Of a stretch of DNA of 64,000 nucleotides, positions 26,595 through 34,717 are shown piece by piece. Source of the stretch: Sphaerochaeta associata (lineage in GTDB: Bacteria > Spirochaetota > Spirochaetia > Sphaerochaetales > Sphaerochaetaceae); assembly GCF_022869165.1 (NCBI RefSeq), contig NZ_CP094929.1:248001-312000 (forward strand), in the 5' to 3' direction. Below the pieces are notes generated by a model that had not been told where the DNA came from, did no database searches, and was given only the letters and a program-made list of their open reading frames with translations. Each line of letters starts with the position of its first letter. The first letter of the stretch is position 1. Made by a program: the position numbers and the translations under genes.

Positions 26595-26921
26595 TTTGAG
26601 ATAGAACTCGCTTGCCCAAAGAAAACGACGTCGGGACAGTAGTTTTGATGACAAAGATTTGAAACAGCCGGTATTCTCATTGTTTTCTCTATAGAAAGGA
26701 TGGAGACAAGGAAAAGGCGAGTGACCATTCGCTCTACAAGGTGCTGTATGATGAGTCAAATCTTATCCGGAAAAGACGGGATGACATGCTAGCCTGAAGA
26801 CTCTCAAATTCCCGTCTCAGTTATATCTGGGGAATGGATAATTCTTTTAAATAGTTGCAGATAATGTATAGGGTATACCCCAATAAAATCACCTGCTTGT
26901 TCCTTGGAAGGTTGTTCCAGC
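26595..26921. other. Intergenic sequence with no supported gene
   Basis: No convincing ORF on either strand. A TAGGGTATACCCCAATAAAA at about 26871 recalls the TATACCCA repeats at 17029-17120 but occurs once. Confidence 0.4.
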
Positions 26922-27030
26922 CTAGAGACACACTCCCTGGAATGCCGTCCCTCTTGCAGTAATGCTCTGAAGTTCTGGAAGTGCTTCTCTCAATGCTTGA
27001 ATGAACAGAGGTCGTACGAGTGGATTTTGT
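26922..27030 (-). pseudogene. 3' remnant of a second BadF-type sugar kinase gene
   Basis: On the minus strand the frame reads NPLVRPLFIQALREALPEL, then ITARGTAFQGVCL and a stop. This matches the end of the intact kinase at 29491 (DPVVRPLFEEELKKVLPEL, IKARGTALDGACL). The upstream part has decayed. It suggests a former duplicate of the kinase region. Confidence 0.65.
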
Positions 27031-27094
27031 TTGGTTCTGAAAAGAAAACGAGAGGTCTCTCGGCCATTTTTTGCTCCTGTTACATCTATGAATT

Positions 27095-28075
27095 TTAATG
27101 CATGGATAGAGAAGAGTCCTGGTTCAGTCGGAACTTGGTAAGGGCCTTGGTGTCAGTAATAAAACCTTTCAAGATATATTGGCGATAGATGGAGAGAGCG
27201 AACTCTTCAACTTCGGCATAGCTCCTTCCTAGCAACCGCTTCGCCAGGTTGCTTAGCTGAATGTTGAAGGAAAACCTCATTCTCTTCTCAAAGGAGGTCA
27301 ACCAGCACTGGATATCATCGATTGATGGTTTGCCAAGCTCAATTTTTACCTGAAACCTTCTCCATGCAGCAATATCAAGCAATGCTTCATGATTGGTAGC
27401 GGCAATGACGACAACATAACTGGGTAAGGCGTCTATATTCATAAGCAGGGAGCTTACCACCCGTTTGATCTCTCCGGTCTCATGGCGGTCTCCCCGTTCT
27501 TTACCTAGAGTCTCGAACTCATCAAAGAACAACACACATTGCCTTGTTTTCGCGTATTCAAATAGTTTTGCAAGATTGGAGGCAGTCTCGCCGAGATATG
27601 CTCCGATGAGAGTATCGTACGTAACCATATACAAGGGGACCATCAACGCATTGGCAATCGCCTCGGCAAGCGAAGTTTTTCCATTTCCAGGAGGCCCATA
27701 AAGAAGGATTTTGTTACGTGGTTCAATGCCATATGAGCGTAACAACTCCGATCGCATCTGCTCCTCTATAACCTCAGTGCAAATTTTGACTGTTGTTTCA
27801 GTAAGTACCAGTTGAGTGAGACGCTTGCTTGGGTTGATCTCTTGATACAAAGAAGCTCCATTCAGTGTTCTTAAACCGAACGGTTTGGGTGCAACTTCCC
27901 TTGTTTCAAGGGACTGTGAATCCTGCTCCAACAATTCTTCCAGTTTTTTTGCGAGTATCACATGCTGTTTTGCGCGTTCCTCAGCACAAATAGCTTCTGC
28001 TGCCAAACGAAAACTGGCTTTTTCTCCAGCTAACCCATGTTGTATTAATTCGTAGAGCAAGTCTGCTCGCGCCAT
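27095..28075 (-). CDS. AAA+ ATPase similar to IetA, without a protease partner
   Basis: 326 residues. An N-terminal helical part (residues 1-80) precedes a classic AAA+ module: LLYGPPGNGKTSLAEAIANA (about residue 126), CVLFFDEFETLGKERGD (Walker B) and VVIAATNHEALLD (sensor 1), then AAWRRFQVKI with the arginine finger. The order and the GEIKRVVSSLLMNID segment resemble the IetA-like ATPase at 34714 (GELKRVVNSLIQNID). IetA normally works with the subtilase IetS, but no protease gene is next to this one. GGAGGA precedes ATG 28075. The XRE gene ends 36 bp upstream, so the two are probably one transcript. Confidence 0.8.
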   Translation of the reverse strand: MARADLLYELIQHGLAGEKASFRLAAEAICAEERAKQHVILAKKLEELLEQDSQSLETREVAPKPFGLRTLNGASLYQEINPSKRLTQLVLTETTVKICTEVIEEQMRSELLRSYGIEPRNKILLYGPPGNGKTSLAEAIANALMVPLYMVTYDTLIGAYLGETASNLAKLFEYAKTRQCVLFFDEFETLGKERGDRHETGEIKRVVSSLLMNIDALPSYVVVIAATNHEALLDIAAWRRFQVKIELGKPSIDDIQCWLTSFEKRMRFSFNIQLSNLAKRLLGRSYAEVEEFALSIYRQYILKGFITDTKALTKFRLNQDSSLSMH

Positions 28076-28111
28076 TCAATCCTCCACAACTATGTGACCA
28101 GCACTCGTGTA

Positions 28112-28315
28112 TTAGAGCTGCTTCAGGAATGCTTCCTGAATGAAGTTACTCTCACAGAAATCATAGAACATTCTCTGTGCAAGAGGGCTTGGTAGTACTT
28201 TTGCATTCTCCCATCTATTGATAGTTGCAAAACTCACATGTAATGCGTCGGCAAGTTGCTTCTGGCTCAATTGCAAAGTGGTCCTTACATGTTTTACCTG
28301 ATGATGGAATTCCAT
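28112..28315 (-). CDS. Small XRE-family DNA-binding protein
   Basis: 67 residues from ATG 28315. A longer frame starting at 28441 would run through the promoter, so the short form is chosen. The helix-turn-helix reads LSQKQLADALHVSFATINRW followed by ENAKVLPSPLAQRMF. It is transcribed toward the AAA+ ATPase and likely controls it. A strong promoter lies at 28328-28356. Confidence 0.8.
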   Translation of the reverse strand: MEFHHQVKHVRTTLQLSQKQLADALHVSFATINRWENAKVLPSPLAQRMFYDFCESNFIQEAFLKQL

Positions 28316-28327
28316 AATTTTTCCCCT

Positions 28328-28356
28328 ATTATAACATCTGCTAGGTACAAGTATAA
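28328..28356 (-). promoter_or_regulatory. Promoter of the XRE-AAA pair
   Basis: On the minus strand TTATAC (28356-28351), a 17-bp spacer and TATAAT (28333-28328). The start codon is only 12 nt beyond the -10 box, with AGGGGAAAA as a possible ribosome site, so the leader is very short. Confidence 0.65.
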
Positions 28357-28430
28357 CACATGTCATACTATAGGAGGTAGTTCTTTCAATGAAATTGTAT
28401 AGAGGATATAACCCTGAGCATTCTTTGCTA

Positions 28431-29165
28431 TCAAGTACCAACCAACGATTCTATCGTTGTCTGGTTCCTAAGGAATCCAAACACAGCTTTCGCTTTATTT
28501 CTTCTTCGTGCGTACCGCCGCATTGAGATCTGGTCAATGCGGTATCTACAGAACATTATCTCGATTGCAGAAGGAAAATCACCTTTGGAGAGCATCAAGT
28601 TCTTTTTTGCAAACAGATCAACAATCAATTTCTCCAAAGGTACCTGATACGGCTCACCGTCTGACTTGGGAGCCTCCGTAATAAGTGGGTCGATGATGAT
28701 TCCGTCATCGATGCCATAGTGCAGTAGCTCTTGAGCTTTGGGTCTCAGCAGTACCCTGCCTGGTAATTCCTCTGCAAGCGCGGAGAACACAAAATCACAA
28801 CCGTCCTTCTCCACTTCAAGAAATATCTGATTGCGTGCAATCAGGTGATTGAAGAATTCATTCAACCATGAGAGTTCCCACACCCGAAAGGAAATCAGGG
28901 GAAACTGCTCTTGCATGTACTTGATCACCTGCAGGGCAGCATTGGAATATACTCCGGTAAAGACGCTTTTCTGCGGCTCCTTCTCAACTTTCTTGTATTG
29001 GTTGCGACCAACGCGAAGCATCAGATTGGAACCAAGCAGGGTTCCCATCAAGTGTCTGAGTTGAGTCTCCTTGAAAGAGGCATCAATAGTACGAGCCGCA
29101 TCCAGGATTTCCTGTCTTGAGAAGGGACCTTCAGGCAGTGAATGAATAATTGCATCTTTTCTCAT
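28431..29165 (-). CDS. AbiEi-like antitoxin / DUF6577-type protein
   Basis: 244 residues from ATG 29165, chosen because GAGG lies 8 bp upstream and the longer start at 29261 would place a 40-bp palindrome inside the coding region. The N-terminal part (FSRQEILDAARTI, QLRHLMGTLLGSN, RVGRNQYKKV) looks like a winged helix as in type IV AbiEi antitoxins. The middle SFRVWELSWLNEFFNHLI and late LEKLIVDLFAKKNLM fit the same group. The C-terminal RRYARRRNKAKAVFGFL is basic. No AbiEii nucleotidyltransferase gene is adjacent, so it is an orphan or works with the XRE-AAA genes downstream. Confidence 0.6.
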   Translation of the reverse strand: MRKDAIIHSLPEGPFSRQEILDAARTIDASFKETQLRHLMGTLLGSNLMLRVGRNQYKKVEKEPQKSVFTGVYSNAALQVIKYMQEQFPLISFRVWELSWLNEFFNHLIARNQIFLEVEKDGCDFVFSALAEELPGRVLLRPKAQELLHYGIDDGIIIDPLITEAPKSDGEPYQVPLEKLIVDLFAKKNLMLSKGDFPSAIEIMFCRYRIDQISMRRYARRRNKAKAVFGFLRNQTTIESLVGT

Positions 29166-29180
29166 AGGTTTAGCCTCCTC

Positions 29181-29295
29181 AGCCTTTTCGGCAATTTTTC
29201 GATATTTTGCCGTTCTGGCTGAATCAGTATAATAAACAAACTCATTAATGTCATCAGCCACTTCGGCAAATATTGAGTATTTTGCCGATATGGCT
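29181..29295 (-). promoter_or_regulatory. Two 40-bp palindromes in front of the AbiEi-like gene
   Basis: 29181-29220 and 29256-29295 are each 40 bp with AGCC at the left, GGCT at the right and an inner CGGCAA...TTTGCCG dyad. Most positions agree between the two. On the minus strand a TATTATACT lies between them and may be a -10 box. This is a typical arrangement for an autoregulating antitoxin. Confidence 0.65.
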
Positions 29296-29490
29296 GATTA
29301 CATCCCGAATGAATTCACTGATGTTCTTCTTTTCATCAGCCATGTAGTACGGAGGCTGATTTTGTAATCAATGTATGTGCTTGTAGAGGATCTTGCTGTA
29401 GTGGTGCATGGCGAAAACCATAGTTGAGTTGAAGACAACACAACAAAGCTCATGAGTCTGCATGGAAGAATCACCTTGCTCCAAAGGAGC

Positions 29491-30387
29491 CTATGAGAAC
29501 TTGGTAATGGCCAGCAAACACGCACCATCCAACGCCGTCCCCCTTGCCTTGATGATCCGAAGCTCAGGAAGGACTTTTTTCAGTTCCTCTTCAAACAGCG
29601 GTCTTACCACCGGGTCCTTTTCCAGTACTCCACCAGCCAGCACCAGCTCCTTGGCAGTAATGGCAGGGTTCTGTACCGACACTACCAAGGCCACCAACTC
29701 CTTGGCTGCACACAGGAGAATGTCGTTTGCCAAAGCGTCGCCCTCCTTGGCAAACACCGTCACCAAGGGTGCCAGCTTGGCAATATCGGCCTTGGTGGCC
29801 TGGTGGTGTACATAGGCGATGAGGTCCTCTGCCTTGGAGAGGGAGCAGCCTTCCAGCAGCGAAGGGAGCATATGGGTGTTCAAGTCCCTGCCCTCCAAAG
29901 AGCGCAGTGAACGCCTCAGGGCCTGGTGTGCAATCCAATAGGCGGAGCCTTCGTCGCCGAGCATGTAGCCGTATCCGCCGGCGCGCTTAAGAGAGCCATC
30001 GGAGCTTCTGCTCAGGGCGAGGCTTCCTGTCCCGCTGATCAGCGCATAGCCTTCCAGGCCTGCAAGGCCTCCCACCAACAGAATTTCTCCGTCACTGCAG
30101 AGGTACACCGGTACTGAAGGCAGCAGGGAGGAGAGCATGTCTCTGAAAAGGACTTTCTCCCGTTCTCTTCCCAGCCCGGCCGAACCGATGCATCCACCAG
30201 CAAAAAGGAAGTACTGCTCAACCTGTGAGAACAAGGCCTTCAGGTTTAGGGAAACCTGATCAGGCTTGCCGGTATAGAGGTTGGTGGCTCCGCCATACAC
30301 CTCTTCTACAACCTTGCCTGTCCTATCACACACAGCCAGACGGCTTTGGGTCCCTCCACCGTCCAGACCGAAGAAGTAGTTGCTCAC
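29491..30387 (-). CDS. BadF/BcrA-type ATPase, probable N-acetylglucosamine/MurNAc kinase
   Basis: 298 residues of the ASKHA fold. FFGLDGGGTQSRLAVCD (phosphate 1 loop) is followed by GSAGLGRE, SDGEILLVGG, ISGTGSLAL and GGYGYMLGDEGSAYWIA, then AGGVL near the end. This matches the GlcNAc-kinase-like branch of BadF/BadG proteins. GTG start at 30387 overlaps the murQ stop (GTGA), so the gene is coupled to murQ. The product probably phosphorylates an amino sugar whose lactyl ether is then cleaved by MurQ, or the GlcNAc that results. A decayed second copy lies at 26922. Confidence 0.85.
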   Translation of the reverse strand: MSNYFFGLDGGGTQSRLAVCDRTGKVVEEVYGGATNLYTGKPDQVSLNLKALFSQVEQYFLFAGGCIGSAGLGREREKVLFRDMLSSLLPSVPVYLCSDGEILLVGGLAGLEGYALISGTGSLALSRSSDGSLKRAGGYGYMLGDEGSAYWIAHQALRRSLRSLEGRDLNTHMLPSLLEGCSLSKAEDLIAYVHHQATKADIAKLAPLVTVFAKEGDALANDILLCAAKELVALVVSVQNPAITAKELVLAGGVLEKDPVVRPLFEEELKKVLPELRIIKARGTALDGACLLAITKFS

Positions 30388-31292
30388 ACGCTCACCCCTT
30401 TCTTGTCCAGCGCCCGGTTTATGCTTCCATCACTCTCATCCAAAAGTCTTCTTGCCTCAGGGGCATCGACTTTGAGCATGTGCATCAATGATGCAATGCG
30501 GATGTTGCCCTTGCTCAGCTTGTAAAGCTCCTCGGCTTCGGCTCTGGTGCAGCCGGTCACCTCGATAATGAGGCGTTTGGCCCGGTCGACAAGCTTTGCA
30601 TTCAGCGGAAGCAAATCCACCATGAGGTTGTTATACACCTTGCCGATACGAATCATGCTGGCGGTGGTGATCATATTCAGCACGAGTTTCTGAGCGGTAC
30701 CTGACTTCATACGCGTCGAACCGGTGATGATCTCCGCCCCCACCGCCACATGGATTTTATGGTCGGCATGGTCGAACACCTTCGAGTGTTCGTTGCAGCT
30801 GATCGCTCCCACCTTGGCCCCAATACTCTGAGCCCAGGCCATGGCCCCGATCACATAGGGAGCCTGGCCGCTGGCGGTGATGCCCACCAGCACATCATCC
30901 TTGGTGAAGGAGCGTGCCTGAAGCTCGGCTACTCCTGCCGTTGGATTGTCCTCCGCCGACTCTATCGCATTGGTAAGGGCCGGCAGGCCCCCTGCGATGA
31001 TGCCCTGCACCATCGTAGGAGGAACCCCGAAGGTGGGAGGACACTCGGAGGCATCGAGCACACCAAGCCTTCCCGACGTACCGGCACCGATATAAAAGAG
31101 CCTGCCGCCTTTCTTGAACGAGACCACGACATCGTCGACAAGGTTGGCGATGACCGGAAGACACGCTTCAACCGCAAGAGGAACTTTTCGGTCCTCCTCG
31201 TTGATGATGGACAGGATTTCGAGGGTGGACTTGGTATCGATACGGTAGGAAGCCGGGTTTCGTTGTTCGGTGGTGGGCAGTGATGATTGCAA
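30384..31292 (-). CDS. murQ: N-acetylmuramic acid 6-phosphate etherase
   Basis: 302 residues from TTG 31292, selected because AGGAGAG lies 6 bp upstream and this gives the usual family length; an upstream ORF extension lacks similarity. The SIS domain shows GGRLFYIGAGTSGRLGVLDA, ECPPTFG and GITASGQAPYVIGA. The C-terminal STRMKSGTAQKLVLNMITT is diagnostic. The enzyme cleaves the lactyl ether of MurNAc-6-P to GlcNAc-6-P in cell-wall recycling. It is transcribed with the BadF-type kinase and divergently from an RpiR regulator. Confidence 0.95.
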   Translation of the reverse strand: MQSSLPTTEQRNPASYRIDTKSTLEILSIINEEDRKVPLAVEACLPVIANLVDDVVVSFKKGGRLFYIGAGTSGRLGVLDASECPPTFGVPPTMVQGIIAGGLPALTNAIESAEDNPTAGVAELQARSFTKDDVLVGITASGQAPYVIGAMAWAQSIGAKVGAISCNEHSKVFDHADHKIHVAVGAEIITGSTRMKSGTAQKLVLNMITTASMIRIGKVYNNLMVDLLPLNAKLVDRAKRLIIEVTGCTRAEAEELYKLSKGNIRIASLMHMLKVDAPEARRLLDESDGSINRALDKKGVSV

Positions 31293-31420
31293 GGTTTTCT
31301 CTCCTATTTTACCGCGCCTGCGGTCATTCCCTTGTATCTCCTTTTGTGTAATAAGTAGCCTCGTGTAAATTGTTACCCTGCTCCAAACTGTTGTCAAGGA
31401 AAATCAAAAATGAATTCCAA

Positions 31421-31432
31421 GAAATTAATTTC
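31421..31432. promoter_or_regulatory. Palindromic operator candidate between murQ and the RpiR gene
   Basis: GAAATTAATTTC is a perfect 12-bp palindrome in the 195-bp divergent intergenic region. A similar AAAATTATTTCATTT follows at 31440. For the plus-strand gene a TATGCT at about 31471 may be the -10 box. RpiR-type regulators bind such A/T-rich dyads. Confidence 0.45.
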
Positions 31433-31487
31433 AATACTAAAAAATTATTTCATTTATTATTAGACCTAATTATGCTATGCTTTGGGT

Positions 31488-32342
31488 ATGAGTGGATGCC
31501 TTTATTTAATCAAGCAGTTTCTTCCCAATCTGGCACCGAGTGAACGCAAGGTGGCTGACTTCCTGTTGGCCAACCCGACGCAGGCTGTCTCCATGGGCGT
31601 ACAGGATGTGGCCAAGGCCACCGGTTCCAGTGCAGCGGCATGCATCCGGTTTGCAAGCCGCCTGGGCTTTGCCGGATATACCGAGCTTCGCATGGCCTTG
31701 GCCAAGGAAGTGTTCTCCTCCGAACGTGTGGCGGAGGAGCAGAAGGTAAGGGAAGTAACTGAGAAAACCAGTGCAGGGGAGCTTGTCCACTTGGTCGTAG
31801 GCAGTACGTGTGAGAGCTTGAGGGGTCTTGAGAGTGTCATCGATCCCAAAGCCGTGGAAGCTTCGGTGGAAGCGATCCTTCATGCTTCGCACCTTCTGAT
31901 CAGCGGAGTCGGGGCTAGCGGAGTTGTTGCCATAGACCTGCAGCAAAAGCTCGCACGATTAGGGCTGAAGGCGGTCTTCACCGCCGACAGTGACATGCAG
32001 ATTGTAGAAGCGTGTGCCTTGTGCAAGCAGGACGTACTCATTGCCATCTCCTACTCAGGGGAGACCAGCAGTGTGCTCAAGGTTGCGCGGGAAGCTAAGA
32101 AGAACGAGGCTACTGTAATTGCCATCACCCGTATCGGGGGCAACTCGCTGACCAAGCTTGCCGATATTACGCTGAATGTCGTGAACAGCGAGTCGCTCTT
32201 CCGTGAGGGTGCAACCCTCTCACGCCTGGGACAACTCTTGGTGGTCGACTTCATCTACACGATGATCTTGGCCCGTTGCCAGAAGCAGATAGAGCCGCTG
32301 CTCAAGCGTAGCTGGGAAGCAGTGGCGCATGTGTCGGGGTGA
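31488..32342 (+). CDS. RpiR/MurR-family regulator with SIS domain
   Basis: 284 residues from ATG 31488. The N-terminal RpiR helix-turn-helix contains LAPSERKVADFLLANP and VQDVAKATGSSAAACIRFAS. The SIS domain has LISGVGASGVVAIDL, ISYSGETSSVLKVA and LTKLADITLNVV for phosphosugar binding. Divergent from murQ, it probably represses murQ and the kinase until MurNAc-6-P is present. No good ribosome site precedes ATG and the -10-like TATGCT is only about 12 nt upstream, so the mRNA may be nearly leaderless. Confidence 0.9.
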   Translation: MSGCLYLIKQFLPNLAPSERKVADFLLANPTQAVSMGVQDVAKATGSSAAACIRFASRLGFAGYTELRMALAKEVFSSERVAEEQKVREVTEKTSAGELVHLVVGSTCESLRGLESVIDPKAVEASVEAILHASHLLISGVGASGVVAIDLQQKLARLGLKAVFTADSDMQIVEACALCKQDVLIAISYSGETSSVLKVAREAKKNEATVIAITRIGGNSLTKLADITLNVVNSESLFREGATLSRLGQLLVVDFIYTMILARCQKQIEPLLKRSWEAVAHVSG

Positions 32343-32359
32343 AAGCGATTCATAGTATA

Positions 32360-34717
32360 TTACACTGATACAGATACCTCACTTGTCAGCCTGATGTTGT
32401 CATGCCAGAAATTATTGAGATCTAAGGCTTGTGTGACAGCATCATATACAGCGACTTGCTTTTCCGGGTCTCTGATTGTCATGACTAAACACAATTCCTG
32501 GGAGAGGTTTCTTGACTCAAAAGCAGCTTTCTGTTCAGTATGGTTTCTATAGAGTCCTTTCAACTGTAAATACCACAGCTTCTCTTGAGTAAGATACTTA
32601 TGCTTGTTTGTATCGGACATGTCATCGAAATCAACAGCGTATTTTTTAACTGGATAATACTTGTCGGCATACTTGATCAGTAAACGTTCTTTAAGTGCAA
32701 AACTGTCCTGATTACTCCGCATTTTGGTCCTACTATACATGGTGTCTACCAATAAATTTTGAGCCCCAGCATGTCCAACTGGATTCAGTATAGTTGGTTT
32801 GCTAATATCTCTGCTTGCTTTCTCGTCGTAGGATCCGAATTTTATATCAATATTTGACTGGCAATATTCTGGCCCTTGTGTTGCATCAAGAATTGGTTCG
32901 TATACCAATGTTGCGATAACTTGTCCGGTATACAACCCATCCCGTATCAATCCCTGAGGCATTGGGAAATCCATGATATCAATAAAATGCCTCTTATAAA
33001 GAGTTTCTCGAAGAATGAGGGTTACCTCATATGGGTCATTAAATAGTATTTCTTGGATGTTTTTGGGGACACCAAATCCTAATTGTTTGCTACGTTCAGT
33101 CTCAGGAATCTTTAAATTCTTAGAATACGATGCAGAATGTATAATCAGGGCTTTGAGAAGTAAAGGATCAAATTCACTATCTAGCTTTTGATATAACCCA
33201 GTTGCTAATGATGCTATGCGTGGAGTTGAAAAACTTGTTCCACAATCAGTAGCTAAATTGCCTTTTGCCGTAAACGATGTAACTCCAGTTGTGGAAAGCT
33301 TTCCATTGGGGAAAATACCGGCATTTCCTCCATAATGAGATACTTCAGGCTTGATTATGAATTCTGGGCCTGGACCAATACGCGTAAATGGGGAAGGATT
33401 ATCAATGTCAGAAATGTCATGAAGTCCTTTCTTGTGAGCCAGAGAGCCAACAACTAACGATCGGACAGAATCCGCTCCTTCATAGATTCTTCCCTTTGGT
33501 TTACCATGCAAGAAATTATCACAATTTCCTGTGGATTTGCAAATGAGAATATTGTATCTATCTTGAAGATTGTCGAGAGCAAGTGCAAAATCAGAAAACC
33601 TATTGTCCTTAACCGGATGTGTGATGCTTATCGAGATGTTCCATATTTTTACATCGGTTTGGTTGGCTGTAATAGCTTCTTGAATATTGTGGATTAATTC
33701 ATCTTCCTCGAGCCCTTCTTTGGAAGTATCCGGGACTACAGTAGCATCAAAGAGCTTGATGCCTGAATGTCCTATCCAATCATGTTCTTCACAAGTGTCA
33801 CCATAAAGAGCTATTCCTGCAATAAATGTCCCATGATCTTTATTGATTGCAGACGATGGGTATGGACTCCAACTTTTTTCTGATAACCAGGGAGCTATAT
33901 GCGGGATACCGGCGATTCCACTATCCAGAATCCCTAAAGTTTTATAATTAACATCAGGTTTTGGTGTTAGGATAGCAATGTCACTATCTTGGCTCAATGA
34001 ATCGAGAGAAATTGTGTATCGGGGCATAGGCTCAATTGAGAATATCATGTCGTATGTATCATCGTGCTGGAAGGAATCCAGTACTGTTGATGCAATGTTC
34101 CCTACTTTATATATCGGTAGCTGGCTTGTATACAACGTTTTATTAAATTCAATGGAACTTGTTTGAAGAGTCTGTTCAAATTGTCTTTGTATGGCCAGAT
34201 TCAGTTCATAATCTTGATAATCGATCAGCTTGACTTTATAGGAGCACGAAGATTCTTCTTCCGATTTATACAGTATAGGGGAAAAATCTAAAAAGGATTC
34301 GATGCAAGAAAGGGCTCTGCGGTTACTTTGGTAGTCGTTAATTTTACTCTGAATGGTCCTGTCATGGTCGGAAGAATCCAGCTTTACTAAAAGCTTGTCG
34401 GTATCAACAAGACCGATAATGCTGTTCTTACGTTCATCCTGAAATAAATCGACTATGTATGCACGTCTGGATTTTGCAGTTGCTTTCTCGAATAATTTTA
34501 CCAAAAACACAAAGGGAACAGTTGATTGATCCTTCATACGCTTACTGAATTGGTTGGAGAAGCTTTGAAATTCAGTGAGCAATTTTTTTGAATGAGGGAT
34601 AAGCATTTCGTCGGGTAAAAGCCATTTTGGAGGAGTATTATCTCCTCTCCCTTCCGTGCGTTGCTCATCGATTTTCCTATGCGAGAAGCGAATAATCGGC
34701 AGTTTCTCTGGTTTCAT
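32360..34717 (-). CDS. ietS: IetS-like subtilisin-family serine protease
   Basis: 785 residues, no signal peptide, so an intracellular S8 protease. An N-terminal extension of about 260 residues is followed by the catalytic triad: Asp in TLGILDSGIAG, His in DHGTFIAGIALYGD, Ser in CGTSFSTPRIASLATGL. A beta-rich C-terminal region follows. The start overlaps the ATPase stop (ATGA). Subtilase plus AAA ATPase is the gene pair of the IetAS anti-phage system. How the protease acts is not known from sequence. Low G+C relative to the neighbouring sugar genes suggests transfer. Confidence 0.82.
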   Translation of the reverse strand: MKPEKLPIIRFSHRKIDEQRTEGRGDNTPPKWLLPDEMLIPHSKKLLTEFQSFSNQFSKRMKDQSTVPFVFLVKLFEKATAKSRRAYIVDLFQDERKNSIIGLVDTDKLLVKLDSSDHDRTIQSKINDYQSNRRALSCIESFLDFSPILYKSEEESSCSYKVKLIDYQDYELNLAIQRQFEQTLQTSSIEFNKTLYTSQLPIYKVGNIASTVLDSFQHDDTYDMIFSIEPMPRYTISLDSLSQDSDIAILTPKPDVNYKTLGILDSGIAGIPHIAPWLSEKSWSPYPSSAINKDHGTFIAGIALYGDTCEEHDWIGHSGIKLFDATVVPDTSKEGLEEDELIHNIQEAITANQTDVKIWNISISITHPVKDNRFSDFALALDNLQDRYNILICKSTGNCDNFLHGKPKGRIYEGADSVRSLVVGSLAHKKGLHDISDIDNPSPFTRIGPGPEFIIKPEVSHYGGNAGIFPNGKLSTTGVTSFTAKGNLATDCGTSFSTPRIASLATGLYQKLDSEFDPLLLKALIIHSASYSKNLKIPETERSKQLGFGVPKNIQEILFNDPYEVTLILRETLYKRHFIDIMDFPMPQGLIRDGLYTGQVIATLVYEPILDATQGPEYCQSNIDIKFGSYDEKASRDISKPTILNPVGHAGAQNLLVDTMYSRTKMRSNQDSFALKERLLIKYADKYYPVKKYAVDFDDMSDTNKHKYLTQEKLWYLQLKGLYRNHTEQKAAFESRNLSQELCLVMTIRDPEKQVAVYDAVTQALDLNNFWHDNIRLTSEVSVSV

